Positions 1 through 6,866 are shown, counted from the stretch's first letter. The stretch: DNA of 7,097 nucleotides from Bacteroidaceae bacterium (GCA_017466965.1 JAFTTD010000011.1:1-7097); one strand, 5' to 3'. The notes: generated by a model not told the origin, from the sequence alone. Translations and numbers: made by a program.

Positions 1-611
1 AGCGCAGAAAAATAATCCGTTCTTACGGTGCAAAGGTTATCCTCACACCTGCAGAGGAAGGAACAGACGGCGCAATCCGACTGGCTCGCCGCATGGTTGC
101 TGACAATCCAAACAAATATTTTATGCCCGACCAGTTCGCAAACGCAGCAAACTATCTGACGCATTACGAAAAAACAGCAATAGAGATATGGCAACAGACA
201 GACGGACAGATAGACTTCCTCGTATGTGCCGTTGGCACATCGGGAACCCTTATGGGGCTGTCACGCTTTCTGCGCACCATGAAACCAGACATCCGTGTAG
301 TTTGCGCCCACCCTACTCGCGGACATTATATTCAGGGATTGAAAAACATGGAGGAAGCTATTGTTCCTCAAATCTACAATCCTTCGCTTATAGACATACA
401 GGAGATGATTGAAAGCGAAGAAGCAATTGCGATGGCAAGAAAAATAATAGCAGAAGAGGGCATATTCGCAGGCATGAGCAGTGGTGCAGCCATGATAGCC
501 GCACTGCGCACAGCTGAACGCCTTGAAAAAGGCAACATTGTGGTTGTCTTCCCCGACCGTGCAGAAAAGTATCTCAGCACAATCATGTTCAACGGAATGG
601 ATGAAGATTGA
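1..611 (+). CDS. cysM: Cysteine synthase (O-acetylserine sulfhydrylase, CysM-like), 3' part
   Basis: This is the C-terminal ~202 residues of a PLP-dependent cysteine synthase, which makes cysteine from O-acetylserine and sulfide (or thiosulfate in CysM) in the cytoplasm. The reading frame is open from base 3 and runs off the left edge, so the N-terminal ~90-110 residues are missing, including the PLP-binding lysine and the substrate loop. Visible family signatures are ERRKIIRSYGAKVIL-like sequence at the start, the PLP phosphate-binding loop GTSGT (bases 234-248), GMSSGAA with the serine expected to contact the pyridine nitrogen (about 471-491), and PDRAEKYLST (552-581), comparable to the DRGDRYLST of E. 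coli CysM. IEIWQQT and GLSRFLR also fit CysM better than CysK, from memory of those sequences. The fragment shows no frameshift. It converges on the Nudix gene. CysM rather than CysK is an inference; the family is secure. Confidence 0.88.
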   Translation, partial: RRKIIRSYGAKVILTPAEEGTDGAIRLARRMVADNPNKYFMPDQFANAANYLTHYEKTAIEIWQQTDGQIDFLVCAVGTSGTLMGLSRFLRTMKPDIRVVCAHPTRGHYIQGLKNMEEAIVPQIYNPSLIDIQEMIESEEAIAMARKIIAEEGIFAGMSSGAAMIAALRTAERLEKGNIVVVFPDRAEKYLSTIMFNGMDED

Positions 612-622
612 TTGTTCTGTAT

Positions 623-1162
623 TCAATTAACGAACAAATACTTCATTAACGGAGCCACCATAAGCGACTGCATCATCTCGCCCCGTAAAACCATGTCTTT
701 GACTTCGTCCTTAGTGAACACATACACCTCAATGTCTTCAGTCTCATCAAGTTTCTGGCAGGAAGTCTTCTCCACTCCTTCAGCCAAGAAACTATGAGAG
801 ACATTAGTCATAGAACTAGGATTTGGCGACAGAACCATAATCTCACTCCATTTGCCACCAGTGTATCCCGTTTCCTCCAGAAGTTCCCTCTTGGCAGCCT
901 CCATCGGGTCTTCCCCTTCCTCAACAACGCCTGCAACCAATTCAAAGTTCGTTATCCCCAATGCATGTCTGTATTGTCTGACTAAAACAAGATTTCCATC
1001 TTTGTCAACGGCAATGACATTAATCCACGTAGGATACTCAAGCACATAGTATTCGTCCATCACTCTGCCATCAGGTAGCTCCACCATATCACGACGTGCA
1101 GTTAGCCATGGCCGTTCTATTAAATATTCGGAAGAAAGTTTCTTCCATTTCATATCTTTCAT
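623..1162 (-). CDS. Nudix hydrolase, ADP-ribose pyrophosphatase type
   Basis: A 179-residue cytoplasmic Nudix hydrolase. The Nudix box is complete at residues 78-100: GVVEEGE, seven residues, then RELLEETGY, matching GX5EX7REUXEEXGU, so the metal-binding glutamates are present. Prolines at 113 and 115 lie about 15 residues past the box, as in the ADP-ribose pyrophosphatase subgroup, and VRQYRHALG before the box is also typical of that subgroup. The likely reaction is ADP-ribose to AMP plus ribose 5-phosphate; other nucleoside diphosphate sugars are possible. The length is normal for the family. The start at 1162 was kept because it gives the longest product after the -7 box at 1212-1219; an in-frame ATG three codons later (1153) is an alternative. 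No Shine-Dalgarno sequence is seen. It is divergent from the antiporter and convergent with cysM. Confidence 0.9.
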   Translation of the reverse strand: MKDMKWKKLSSEYLIERPWLTARRDMVELPDGRVMDEYYVLEYPTWINVIAVDKDGNLVLVRQYRHALGITNFELVAGVVEEGEDPMEAAKRELLEETGYTGGKWSEIMVLSPNPSSMTNVSHSFLAEGVEKTSCQKLDETEDIEVYVFTKDEVKDMVLRGEMMQSLMVAPLMKYLFVN

Positions 1163-1211
1163 AAAATAATGTTTAAAATGTAAGCTTAGACAGAAGTATC
1201 TTTCTGATTTA

Positions 1212-1219
1212 CAAAAGTA
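1212..1219 (-). promoter_or_regulatory. Putative -7 box for the Nudix gene
   Basis: On the minus strand this reads TACTTTTG, a full match to the Bacteroidetes -7 consensus TAnnTTTG. It lies about 50 bp before the Nudix start and predicts a leader of roughly 40 nt. No clear -33 TTG is seen at the expected distance. The motif is short and occurs by chance several times in a window this size, so its position carries most of the weight. Confidence 0.5.
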
Positions 1220-1262
1220 CTTATTTTTCCTATATCTGAATTCATAATAAGTAAAAAAGCCT

Positions 1263-1270
1263 TACATTTG
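1263..1270 (+). promoter_or_regulatory. Putative -7 box for the antiporter gene
   Basis: TACATTTG matches the Bacteroidetes -7 consensus TAnnTTTG exactly and ends 19 bp before the ATG at 1290. Transcription would start near 1275-1278, which leaves a leader of only about 12-15 nt. A GTG at 1281 would then be almost leaderless, which is why the ATG at 1290 is preferred as the start. The -33 element is not recognisable. Confidence 0.55.
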
Positions 1271-1289
1271 CATTAAATCAGTGAATACT

Positions 1290-3557
1290 ATGTCTGAACT
1301 AAATCCTCTTATCAGCGATCTGGCACTCATCTTGATTTGCGCCGGAGTCATGACTCTCATTTTCAAGTGGCTTAAACAGCCACTGGTACTTGGCTACATA
1401 GTTGCCGGATTTCTTGCGAGTCCGCATTTTTCATATACACCATCTGTCATTGACACTACAAGCATACATACCTGGTCCGAGATAGGTGTCATATTCCTGC
1501 TGTTCGCACTTGGATTAGAATTCAGTTTCAAAAAGCTTGTCAAGGCTGGCAGTGCGGCGGTTATTGCAGCCTGTAGCATCATAGTGTGCATGTCAATGAT
1601 AGGCATGGGGATTGGAAAGAGTTTCGGATGGAGTTCCACAGACTGCCTTTTTCTTGGAGGCATGCTTGCAATGTCCTCCACCACAATAATCTATAAGGCT
1701 TTTGACGGACTTGGACTTTTGCGTCACCGCTTTGCAAGTCTTGTACTTAGCATACTGATAATAGAGGACATTCTTGCAATAGTCCTGATGGTTATATTAA
1801 GCACTGTGGCTGTAAGTCAGAATTTCGAAGGAGGAGAAATGATTATGAGCATACTCAAACTTATCTTCTTCCTTATCCTTTGGTTTGTTGTCGGCATATT
1901 CCTTATCCCTGTGTTTCTGAAACGTTTGAAGCGACTCATGAGCAGTGAGATGTTGCTCATTGTGTCATTGGCACTATGTTTCGGTATGGTAGTATTGGCA
2001 TCCAAAGTGGGTTTTTCTCCTGCATTCGGAGCGTTTATCATGGGGTCAATCCTGTCAGAGACTATTGAGGCTGAAAACATTGAAAAGCTTGTGGCACCAG
2101 TAAAGGACCTGTTCGGCGCGATATTCTTCGTATCAGTAGGCATGATGGTAGATCCTGCCATGATATCCGAATATGTCTGGCCCATCATTGTCATCACATT
2201 GGCTGTAATTCTGGGACAGACGATATTTGGAACGGGAAGCGTCATTCTGTCCGGACAACCCTTGAAAACTTCTATACAGTGTGGTTTCAGTCTTACACAA
2301 ATTGGGGAGTTCGCCTTCATCATTGCAGCTCTTGGCGTTAGCCTTAATATCACAAGCAATTTTCTTTATCCTATAGTAGTAGCTGTGTCTGTGATAACAA
2401 CTTTTTTGACACCATACATGATAAGGTTAGCAAATCCGGCATACCGCATAACGGAGAGAATACTTCCAAAGAAGTGGAAATACACACTTGACCGTTATTC
2501 ATCTGGTTCACAGACCGTGAACAACGAAAATTACTGGCATAGCCTGCTGATTAAAATTAGTAGAATCGTAGCGATATATTCAGTATTGTGTATTGCCGTC
2601 ATATGGCTGTCGTTCCGATTCGTTATTCCTGTAATGCAAACCTTAATGCCAGAAAACTGGGTAAAATGGTTCGGTGCCGGATTCATTATAATATGTATCT
2701 CTCCATTTCTGAGAACCATCATAATGAAGAAAATACACAGCTCTGAATTTCAAATGCTATGGCAGGACAATCGCTTTAACCGCGCTCCCCTGGTGTCAAT
2801 CATTATTCTTCGTGTCATGATTGGCGTGGGATTCGTTCTTTTTATAATCAGAAGCCTTTTCAATGCTTCAATTCTTCTGCTGATAGCCGTAGCACTGGTG
2901 CTCGTAGTTCTTATGATATTATCTCGCGGACTTAAAAAGCAATCTGTCAGCATGGAAAGAAAATTCATGCAAAATCTGAACCTACGGGAAATACAAGCGG
3001 AATTCACAGGAAAGAAACGTCCCAAATACGAAGGCAATCTGTTGTCGCGCGATCTTCATTTATCTGATTTTACAATTCCGGCAGACTCCCTATGGGCTGG
3101 CTGTACGCTCTACGAATTGAATTTAGGCAACAAATATGGAGTACATGTAGCATCAATCATTCGAGGAAGACACAGAATAAACATCCCTGGTGGAAATGTA
3201 CGACTATATCCTGGCGACACAATTCAGGTGATTGGTACAGACGAACAAATGTCAAGATTTGCATATCAGGTGGAAAAGGTATCATCTGCCGCAGAGGAAA
3301 ATAACATAGAAAAACGCGAGATGCATATAAAGCAATTTGTCATAAATTCCATTTCTCCTTTTTGGGGAACAAGCATCAAAGACAGTTCAATACGCAACAC
3401 ATACAAATGTCTCATCGTAGGAGTAGAGAAAGATGGTTCAACCCTTTTGAGTCCTGAGCCAGACATGATTCTCGAATTAGGAGATGTCGTTTGGGTTGTG
3501 GGAGAGGAAAAGGATGTTTACCATCTAATAGAAGTCAGGAGCGACAAAAATATATAA
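1290..3557 (+). CDS. CPA2-family cation:proton antiporter with tandem RCK_C domains
   Basis: A 755-residue inner-membrane protein, longer than KefB/KefC (about 600-620). Residues ~7-382 form a Na+/H+ exchanger domain of about 13 hydrophobic segments with CPA2 landmarks: GLEF at 75-78, the acidic pair E159-D160 in a membrane segment (IIEDILAI, the likely ion-binding aspartate), FFVSVGM at 279-285 and TQIGEF at 336-341. Four further hydrophobic segments follow at ~418-445, 459-479, 499-521 and 524-545. Two RCK_C (TrkA_C) modules end the protein at ~587-664 and ~679-750, each with the GD-x-(I/V)-x-V-(I/V)-G strand (near 642 and 731). No Rossmann-type RCK_N (TrkA_N) domain is present, so nucleotide or glutathione gating of the Kef kind is unlikely. 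The expected role is exchange of K+ or Na+ for protons in pH and ion balance; the ion cannot be read from sequence. The ATG at 1290 is preferred over the GTG at 1281. The gene stands alone and uses AGA/AGG arginine codons freely. Confidence 0.88.
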   Translation: MSELNPLISDLALILICAGVMTLIFKWLKQPLVLGYIVAGFLASPHFSYTPSVIDTTSIHTWSEIGVIFLLFALGLEFSFKKLVKAGSAAVIAACSIIVCMSMIGMGIGKSFGWSSTDCLFLGGMLAMSSTTIIYKAFDGLGLLRHRFASLVLSILIIEDILAIVLMVILSTVAVSQNFEGGEMIMSILKLIFFLILWFVVGIFLIPVFLKRLKRLMSSEMLLIVSLALCFGMVVLASKVGFSPAFGAFIMGSILSETIEAENIEKLVAPVKDLFGAIFFVSVGMMVDPAMISEYVWPIIVITLAVILGQTIFGTGSVILSGQPLKTSIQCGFSLTQIGEFAFIIAALGVSLNITSNFLYPIVVAVSVITTFLTPYMIRLANPAYRITERILPKKWKYTLDRYSSGSQTVNNENYWHSLLIKISRIVAIYSVLCIAVIWLSFRFVIPVMQTLMPENWVKWFGAGFIIICISPFLRTIIMKKIHSSEFQMLWQDNRFNRAPLVSIIILRVMIGVGFVLFIIRSLFNASILLLIAVALVLVVLMILSRGLKKQSVSMERKFMQNLNLREIQAEFTGKKRPKYEGNLLSRDLHLSDFTIPADSLWAGCTLYELNLGNKYGVHVASIIRGRHRINIPGGNVRLYPGDTIQVIGTDEQMSRFAYQVEKVSSAAEENNIEKREMHIKQFVINSISPFWGTSIKDSSIRNTYKCLIVGVEKDGSTLLSPEPDMILELGDVVWVVGEEKDVYHLIEVRSDKNI

Positions 3558-3833
3558 TTCAAAATTCGCAAATACGATTTCCTCAAGACATTCTCATACG
3601 TAAAACAATCTAATAAATGCAACAGAATTATCGGTTTGAGATAACATCAGTGAGCATGGTTCTGGAATATCTTTAATATTACAAGGAAAGAACAGAAAAA
3701 AGTCTTCAACAAAGCAAACGAATGATGTTCGAATGTTTTTGTAGAAGACTTTTTTAAAGAATTATCTTTTATATTTGTCTATATCCAAGTTCCTTGAAAC
3801 TTATAGTCCAAAATATTTCATGAATCATTATTA
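3558..3833. other. Convergent intergenic region (276 bp), no gene
   Basis: This AT-rich gap separates the 3' ends of the antiporter and the alcohol dehydrogenase. Its main content is the long hairpin at 3696-3755. I see no credible coding sequence, RNA gene or transposon end in it. A TAnnTTTG match at 3770-3777 points rightwards into the antisense side of the dehydrogenase, but it could easily be chance. Confidence 0.7.
3696..3755. terminator. Putative bidirectional intrinsic terminator
   Basis: AAAAAAGTCTTC at 3696-3707 is exactly complementary to GAAGACTTTTTT at 3744-3755, a 12-bp stem. After one mismatch, AC (3709-3710) pairs with GT (3741-3742) and AAA (3711-3713) with TTT (3738-3740). 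An inner CGAA/TTCG hairpin (3719-3722 with 3728-3731) can cap the structure. On the + strand the stem ends in six T; on the - strand the A run becomes six U. It can therefore end both the antiporter transcript (stop 139 bp upstream) and the dehydrogenase transcript (stop 78 bp away). The GC content of the stem is low, so efficiency is uncertain. Confidence 0.7.
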
Positions 3834-5015
3834 TTATTTTGCCATAACATATATCGCCTGGATGTCATCAGCATTCAGTACTTTGAATCTACCCTGTGTT
3901 GCTTTATAGTTACGGCTGCATTTACGCACCATTTCCTTTATTTCGTCATCGGTTATTTCACGTCCTATGAGTTCATGTATATTTATAGGCATTCCTATAG
4001 CATGATAAAAACGCTCCATAGCCTCAATACCCTTCAACGCAGTAGCCTCAGGATTAGTAAAGTCATTAGGTACGCCCATGACATTCACTGCAAAACGCAC
4101 AAAACGACTCACATTCTCCTTATATACATATCTCGCCCAACTTGGCCATACGGCAGCAAGCCCTGCACCGTGGGTAACATCGAACATGCCGCTCAGTTCA
4201 TGCTCTATCTGGTGAGTAGCCCAGTCGTCAGTTACTCCACAACCGGTGAGTCCATTATGAGCAAGGCTTCCTCCCCACATAATCTGAGCACGGTTGCGAT
4301 AGTCTTCAGGATTCTTCAATACGGCAAACACACAGTCCATAAGTGTACGCATCAGCGATTCCGCCATTTCTGTAGTCAGCGTCATATCGTCATCATGAGT
4401 GAAATAGCGCTCCATTGTATGCATAATCATGTCAGTCACACCTGCCGCAGTCTGGTACGGCGGAAGGGTGAAAGTGCGAACAGGGTTCATTATGGCGAAT
4501 TTCGGACGAGAAATGTCATTTGAATATCCAAGCTTCACGTCTCCTTCCTCATTAGTGATAACGCTCGACTCGCTCATCTCACTGCCTGCAGCCGGAATGG
4601 TGAGCACGCTTGCAAGAGGGAGGCAAGTGTCAGCCTTTGCCTTACCAAGATAGAAATCCCACACATCGCCATCGTACTTCACGCCGAAGGCTATGGCCTT
4701 GGCTGAATCAATCACACTGCCGCCTCCGATTGCAAGAATGAAATCAACACCTTCCTTGCGACAGAGTTCTATTCCTTCATATACTTTCGACAAACGTGGG
4801 TTCGGAACCACTCCGCCCAGAGTTACATATTCAATGTGCCCCTCTTTCAGCAGAGAACATACCTTGTCAAACAAGCCTGACTTTATGGCGCTCTGTCCGC
4901 CATAATGCACCAAAACCTTGCTGCCACCATATTTCTTCACCAAACAAGCTACTTTCTCCTCAGATTTTTCACCGAATACCACCTCTGTGGGTGCATAATA
5001 AACAAAATCTTTCAT
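3834..5015 (-). CDS. Iron-containing alcohol dehydrogenase, NADPH-dependent butanol dehydrogenase / YqhD type
   Basis: A 393-residue cytoplasmic group III (iron-dependent) alcohol dehydrogenase of normal full length. It reversibly reduces aldehydes to alcohols, probably with NADPH. The nucleotide-binding part shows YGGQSAIKSG (38-47), GGVVPNP (67-73) and GGGSVIDSAKAIAFG (97-111). Metal ligands expected from E. coli YqhD (D194, H198, H267, H281) and FucO are all present with the same spacing: D195, H199, H268 and H282; H272 matches a second conserved histidine. The similarity is to the YqhD/BdhA subgroup rather than FucO, as judged from YGGxS and GGVxPNP. A start at 5015 gives the usual MKDFVYYAPT N-terminus for this subgroup. 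The gene is monocistronic, divergent from the outer-membrane gene. Physiological substrate is unknown; aldehyde detoxification or fermentative redox balancing are reasonable inferences. Confidence 0.92.
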   Translation of the reverse strand: MKDFVYYAPTEVVFGEKSEEKVACLVKKYGGSKVLVHYGGQSAIKSGLFDKVCSLLKEGHIEYVTLGGVVPNPRLSKVYEGIELCRKEGVDFILAIGGGSVIDSAKAIAFGVKYDGDVWDFYLGKAKADTCLPLASVLTIPAAGSEMSESSVITNEEGDVKLGYSNDISRPKFAIMNPVRTFTLPPYQTAAGVTDMIMHTMERYFTHDDDMTLTTEMAESLMRTLMDCVFAVLKNPEDYRNRAQIMWGGSLAHNGLTGCGVTDDWATHQIEHELSGMFDVTHGAGLAAVWPSWARYVYKENVSRFVRFAVNVMGVPNDFTNPEATALKGIEAMERFYHAIGMPINIHELIGREITDDEIKEMVRKCSRNYKATQGRFKVLNADDIQAIYVMAK

Positions 5016-5030
5016 ATTCTCAACTTATTT

Positions 5031-5038
5031 CAAATTTA
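5031..5038 (-). promoter_or_regulatory. Candidate -7 box for the alcohol dehydrogenase gene
   Basis: On the minus strand this reads TAAATTTG, matching TAnnTTTG, and ends 15 bp before the ATG, which would give a very short leader of about 10 nt. A rival box, CATCTTTG on the minus strand at 5054-5061, has one mismatch but would give a more usual leader of about 30 nt. I cannot decide between them by eye. Confidence 0.35.
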
Positions 5039-5233
5039 TAATTATTGTTTATGCAAAGATGGAGAATTATTATTAGCATAAAAAATTTTCACATGAATAA
5101 TATCAGTAAAAATTACCACATAAAAGATTTATTAAAGCCTCAGCAACAGTCTTTTTTGCACACAAAACATCCAAACGAGCAAAAAATTTTAAAATAAATG
5201 CTCAGACATTATGCTTATGTGCAGAATTTGTTT

Positions 5234-5241
5234 TACCTTTG
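5234..5241 (+). promoter_or_regulatory. Putative -7 box for the outer-membrane protein gene
   Basis: TACCTTTG is an exact match to TAnnTTTG and is followed by CA, a common context for Bacteroidetes transcription starts. Transcription starting near 5247-5249 leaves a leader of about 21-23 nt before the ATG at 5270 (about 10 nt before an in-frame ATG at 5258). It excludes the far-upstream ATG at 5198 as the start. Confidence 0.6.
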
Positions 5242-5269
5242 CACTCGAATTAAAAAAATGTGCAAAAAG

Positions 5270-6586
5270 ATGAAAAAAGTTTTATTAAGTGTTTTATCAC
5301 TTGTTTTATCAAGTTCTGCATTCGCAGGTGGTCTTTTAACAAACACAAACCAGAGTGCAGCTTATCTTCGCAATCCGGCTCGTGAGGGTGTGATTGCTAT
5401 TGATGGTCTTTACAGCAACCCTGCAGGAACAGCGTTCCTCTCAGAGGGCTGGCATCTTTCTCTTAACTGGCAGATGGCTGCTCAGCAGCGTATCATGACA
5501 GCAAATTCACCAGCTTTCGCTGCAGGTATTGCAAACAATGGCGCTACAACAAAGGAATTCAAAGGTAAGGCTTTCGCTCCAGTAATGCCTTCTATCCACG
5601 CTGCATACGTAATCAACGACAAATGGTCTGTATCAGCTTCATTCGGAGTAACAGGTGGCGGTGGCAAATGTGAATTCGACAATGGTCTCGGAATGTTTGA
5701 ATATATGATTGGCGGTCCTCTCGCACAGACTGGCATAGGATATTCATTGGAACAGTCTCTTACAGGCGAACAGTATCTCTTTGGTCTTCAGCTTGGCGGA
5801 ACATATAAGATAACAGACAATGTTGCTGTATTCGGCGGTGTACGCGGTGTATATTCAAGCAATGCTTACGAAGGAGCTATAAAGAACATTATGGCTATGG
5901 GCGCAGTCACAGGCGGACAATTAGTGCCTGGCTCAATGATTAACCCTGGTTTGACAGACATGATTCTTGACTGTTCACAGAGCGCAATAGGTTTCACTCC
6001 AATCATTGGCGTTGACTGGAACCTTGGACGTTTGAACTTGGGAGCAAAGTACGAGTTCCGCACAAAGATTGAATATGAAAACGAATCAAACAACACTCCT
6101 AACGTAGATGCTCAATTTGCTGACTACAAGGACGGTGCAAAAGTTCGCAACGACATCCCGGCAATCCTTTCACTCGGTGCACAGTACCACCTTCTTCCAT
6201 CATTGCGTTTGAGCGCCGGCTATGTCCAGTATTTCGATACTGATGTTAAATGCCAAGGTTCTGCAACAGAAGTTTCTGACAACACATGGGAGGCTTCTTT
6301 CGGAGCTGAGTACGACATCAACGACAAGTGGCTCGTAAGCGCAGGTGTTCGCCATACAAACTATGGATACGCAGACAACGAAATGTCTGACCTCAACTTC
6401 AACATTGATAATTACGCTGTATGTATTGGTGGCGCATACAAGGTAAATGAAAAGATCACTCTTAACGCAGGTTACATGCACTCTTTCTATGGCGACCACG
6501 ATGTAAAGGCTAACAAGATTGGCATGGCATCGCTCTACGAACGTAAGAACGACACATGGGGAGTAGGTGTTGACATTGCATTCTAA
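5270..6586 (+). CDS. Outer-membrane protein, OmpP1/FadL/TodX family
   Basis: A 438-residue predicted beta-barrel of the family that carries long-chain fatty acids and other hydrophobic compounds across the outer membrane. It begins with a clean signal peptide, a KK start, a hydrophobic stretch and SSSAFA, with cleavage expected after residue 19. The mature N-terminus holds the family-type NPAGTAFL motif (50-57). The rest is alternating short strands with aromatic girdles and turns such as INDKWSVSASFGV and INDKWLVSAGVRH, and the protein ends in GVGVDIAF with the terminal phenylalanine typical of barrel proteins. The start at 5270 gives the signal peptide directly; ATGs at 5258 and 5198 would add 4 or 24 residues in front. 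All ten arginines in the protein use CGC or CGT, unlike the antiporter, which suggests high expression. Four cysteines (134, 235, 328, 385) are present. The ligand is unknown. It is monocistronic, with its own promoter and terminator. Confidence 0.82.
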   Translation: MKKVLLSVLSLVLSSSAFAGGLLTNTNQSAAYLRNPAREGVIAIDGLYSNPAGTAFLSEGWHLSLNWQMAAQQRIMTANSPAFAAGIANNGATTKEFKGKAFAPVMPSIHAAYVINDKWSVSASFGVTGGGGKCEFDNGLGMFEYMIGGPLAQTGIGYSLEQSLTGEQYLFGLQLGGTYKITDNVAVFGGVRGVYSSNAYEGAIKNIMAMGAVTGGQLVPGSMINPGLTDMILDCSQSAIGFTPIIGVDWNLGRLNLGAKYEFRTKIEYENESNNTPNVDAQFADYKDGAKVRNDIPAILSLGAQYHLLPSLRLSAGYVQYFDTDVKCQGSATEVSDNTWEASFGAEYDINDKWLVSAGVRHTNYGYADNEMSDLNFNIDNYAVCIGGAYKVNEKITLNAGYMHSFYGDHDVKANKIGMASLYERKNDTWGVGVDIAF

Positions 6587-6634
6587 AAAGAAAAGCAAAG
6601 AAAGACATTCAAGTTTTTAAGACTGACATATATG

Positions 6635-6671
6635 AAGGTCATAAGGTTACTAGTAATCTTATGACCTTTTT
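6635..6671 (+). terminator. Strong intrinsic terminator of the outer-membrane protein gene
   Basis: The arm at 6635-6649 (starting AAGGTCATAAG) pairs with 6654-6668 (ending CTTATGACCTT) over 15 bp, with one G-U pair and a four-base CTAG loop. The final stretch reads as five T at 6667-6671, then CTTG. The hairpin starts 48 bp after the stop codon at 6586. This is the classic shape of a Rho-independent terminator and separates the outer-membrane gene from the next gene. Confidence 0.9.
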
Positions 6672-6700
6672 CTTGTATTTCATTTTGAATAAATTAAAGT

Positions 6701-6721
6701 TCCGCAAGAATAATTTGCGGA
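6701..6721. repeat. Perfect 7-bp inverted repeat with 7-bp spacer
   Basis: TCCGCAA (6701-6707) and TTGCGGA (6715-6721) are exact reverse complements around the spacer GAATAAT. It stands out as a GC-richer patch in AT-rich DNA. No T run follows on either strand, so it is not a normal terminator. It could be an operator or a small RNA hairpin, but it lies about 90 bp before the -7 box of the next gene. Confidence 0.5.
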
Positions 6722-6811
6722 GGATACAAAGGAGTTATCGGCTTTTCGAGCGAAATATAAAAAATATACAAATGAAACCATATTTATATTTATCCTTTGT
6801 CCAATAATTTC

Positions 6812-6819
6812 TATATTTG
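6812..6819 (+). promoter_or_regulatory. Putative -7 box for the M64-like gene
   Basis: TATATTTG followed by CA matches TAnnTTTG and lies 47 bp before the ATG at 6867, predicting a leader of about 40 nt. A TTTG at 6796-6799 is too close (12 bp) to be the -33 element. Confidence 0.5.
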
Positions 6820-6866
6820 CATACCATATAAAATAGTTATTGCACACATATCAACTTTTACTAATA

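Larger units (their letters stand above)
5016..5269. other. Divergent AT-rich intergenic region between dehydrogenase and outer-membrane gene (254 bp)
   Basis: This stretch carries both promoters. It is very AT-rich and holds two identical A6T4 tracts (5080-5089 and 5181-5190) that may bend the DNA. I see no small gene or structured RNA. The open frame can be read back to an ATG at 5198, but this lies upstream of the likely -7 box and is not taken as the start of the outer-membrane gene. Confidence 0.6.
6587..6866. other. Intergenic region (280 bp) between the outer-membrane gene and the peptidase-like gene
   Basis: This gap holds the terminator at 6635-6671, a perfect 7-bp inverted repeat at 6701-6721 and a -7 box at 6812-6819. 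A small TTTCG/CGAAA repeat at 6744-6755 is probably incidental. I see no coding sequence in it. Confidence 0.65.

Noticed and set aside
261..626. 121-codon open frame on the minus strand across cysM
   Set aside because: It lies opposite a clear cysteine synthase frame, has no recognisable domain and is rich in Cys, His and Tyr as expected for an antisense shadow.
1817..2359. 180-codon open frame on the minus strand inside the antiporter gene
   Set aside because: It is the complement of membrane-spanning coding sequence, with no recognisable family or promoter; a shadow frame.
3770..3777. TATATTTG, a -7-like box pointing right into the antisense side of the dehydrogenase
   Set aside because: No gene follows on that strand and no -33 element is seen. 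An eight-base motif with two free positions is expected several times by chance here, so an antisense transcript is not claimed.
3787..3802. AAGTT/AACTT mini-hairpin after the dehydrogenase stop
   Set aside because: Five AT-rich base pairs without a following U run; too weak to call a terminator beside the much stronger element at 3696-3755.
3975..4523. 182-codon open frame on the plus strand opposite the alcohol dehydrogenase
   Set aside because: The dehydrogenase on the other strand has all its motifs and metal ligands; this frame has biased, His- and Ser-rich composition and no family.
6744..6755. TTTCG-AG-CGAAA small inverted repeat
   Set aside because: The loop would be only two bases and the arms are short; chance level.
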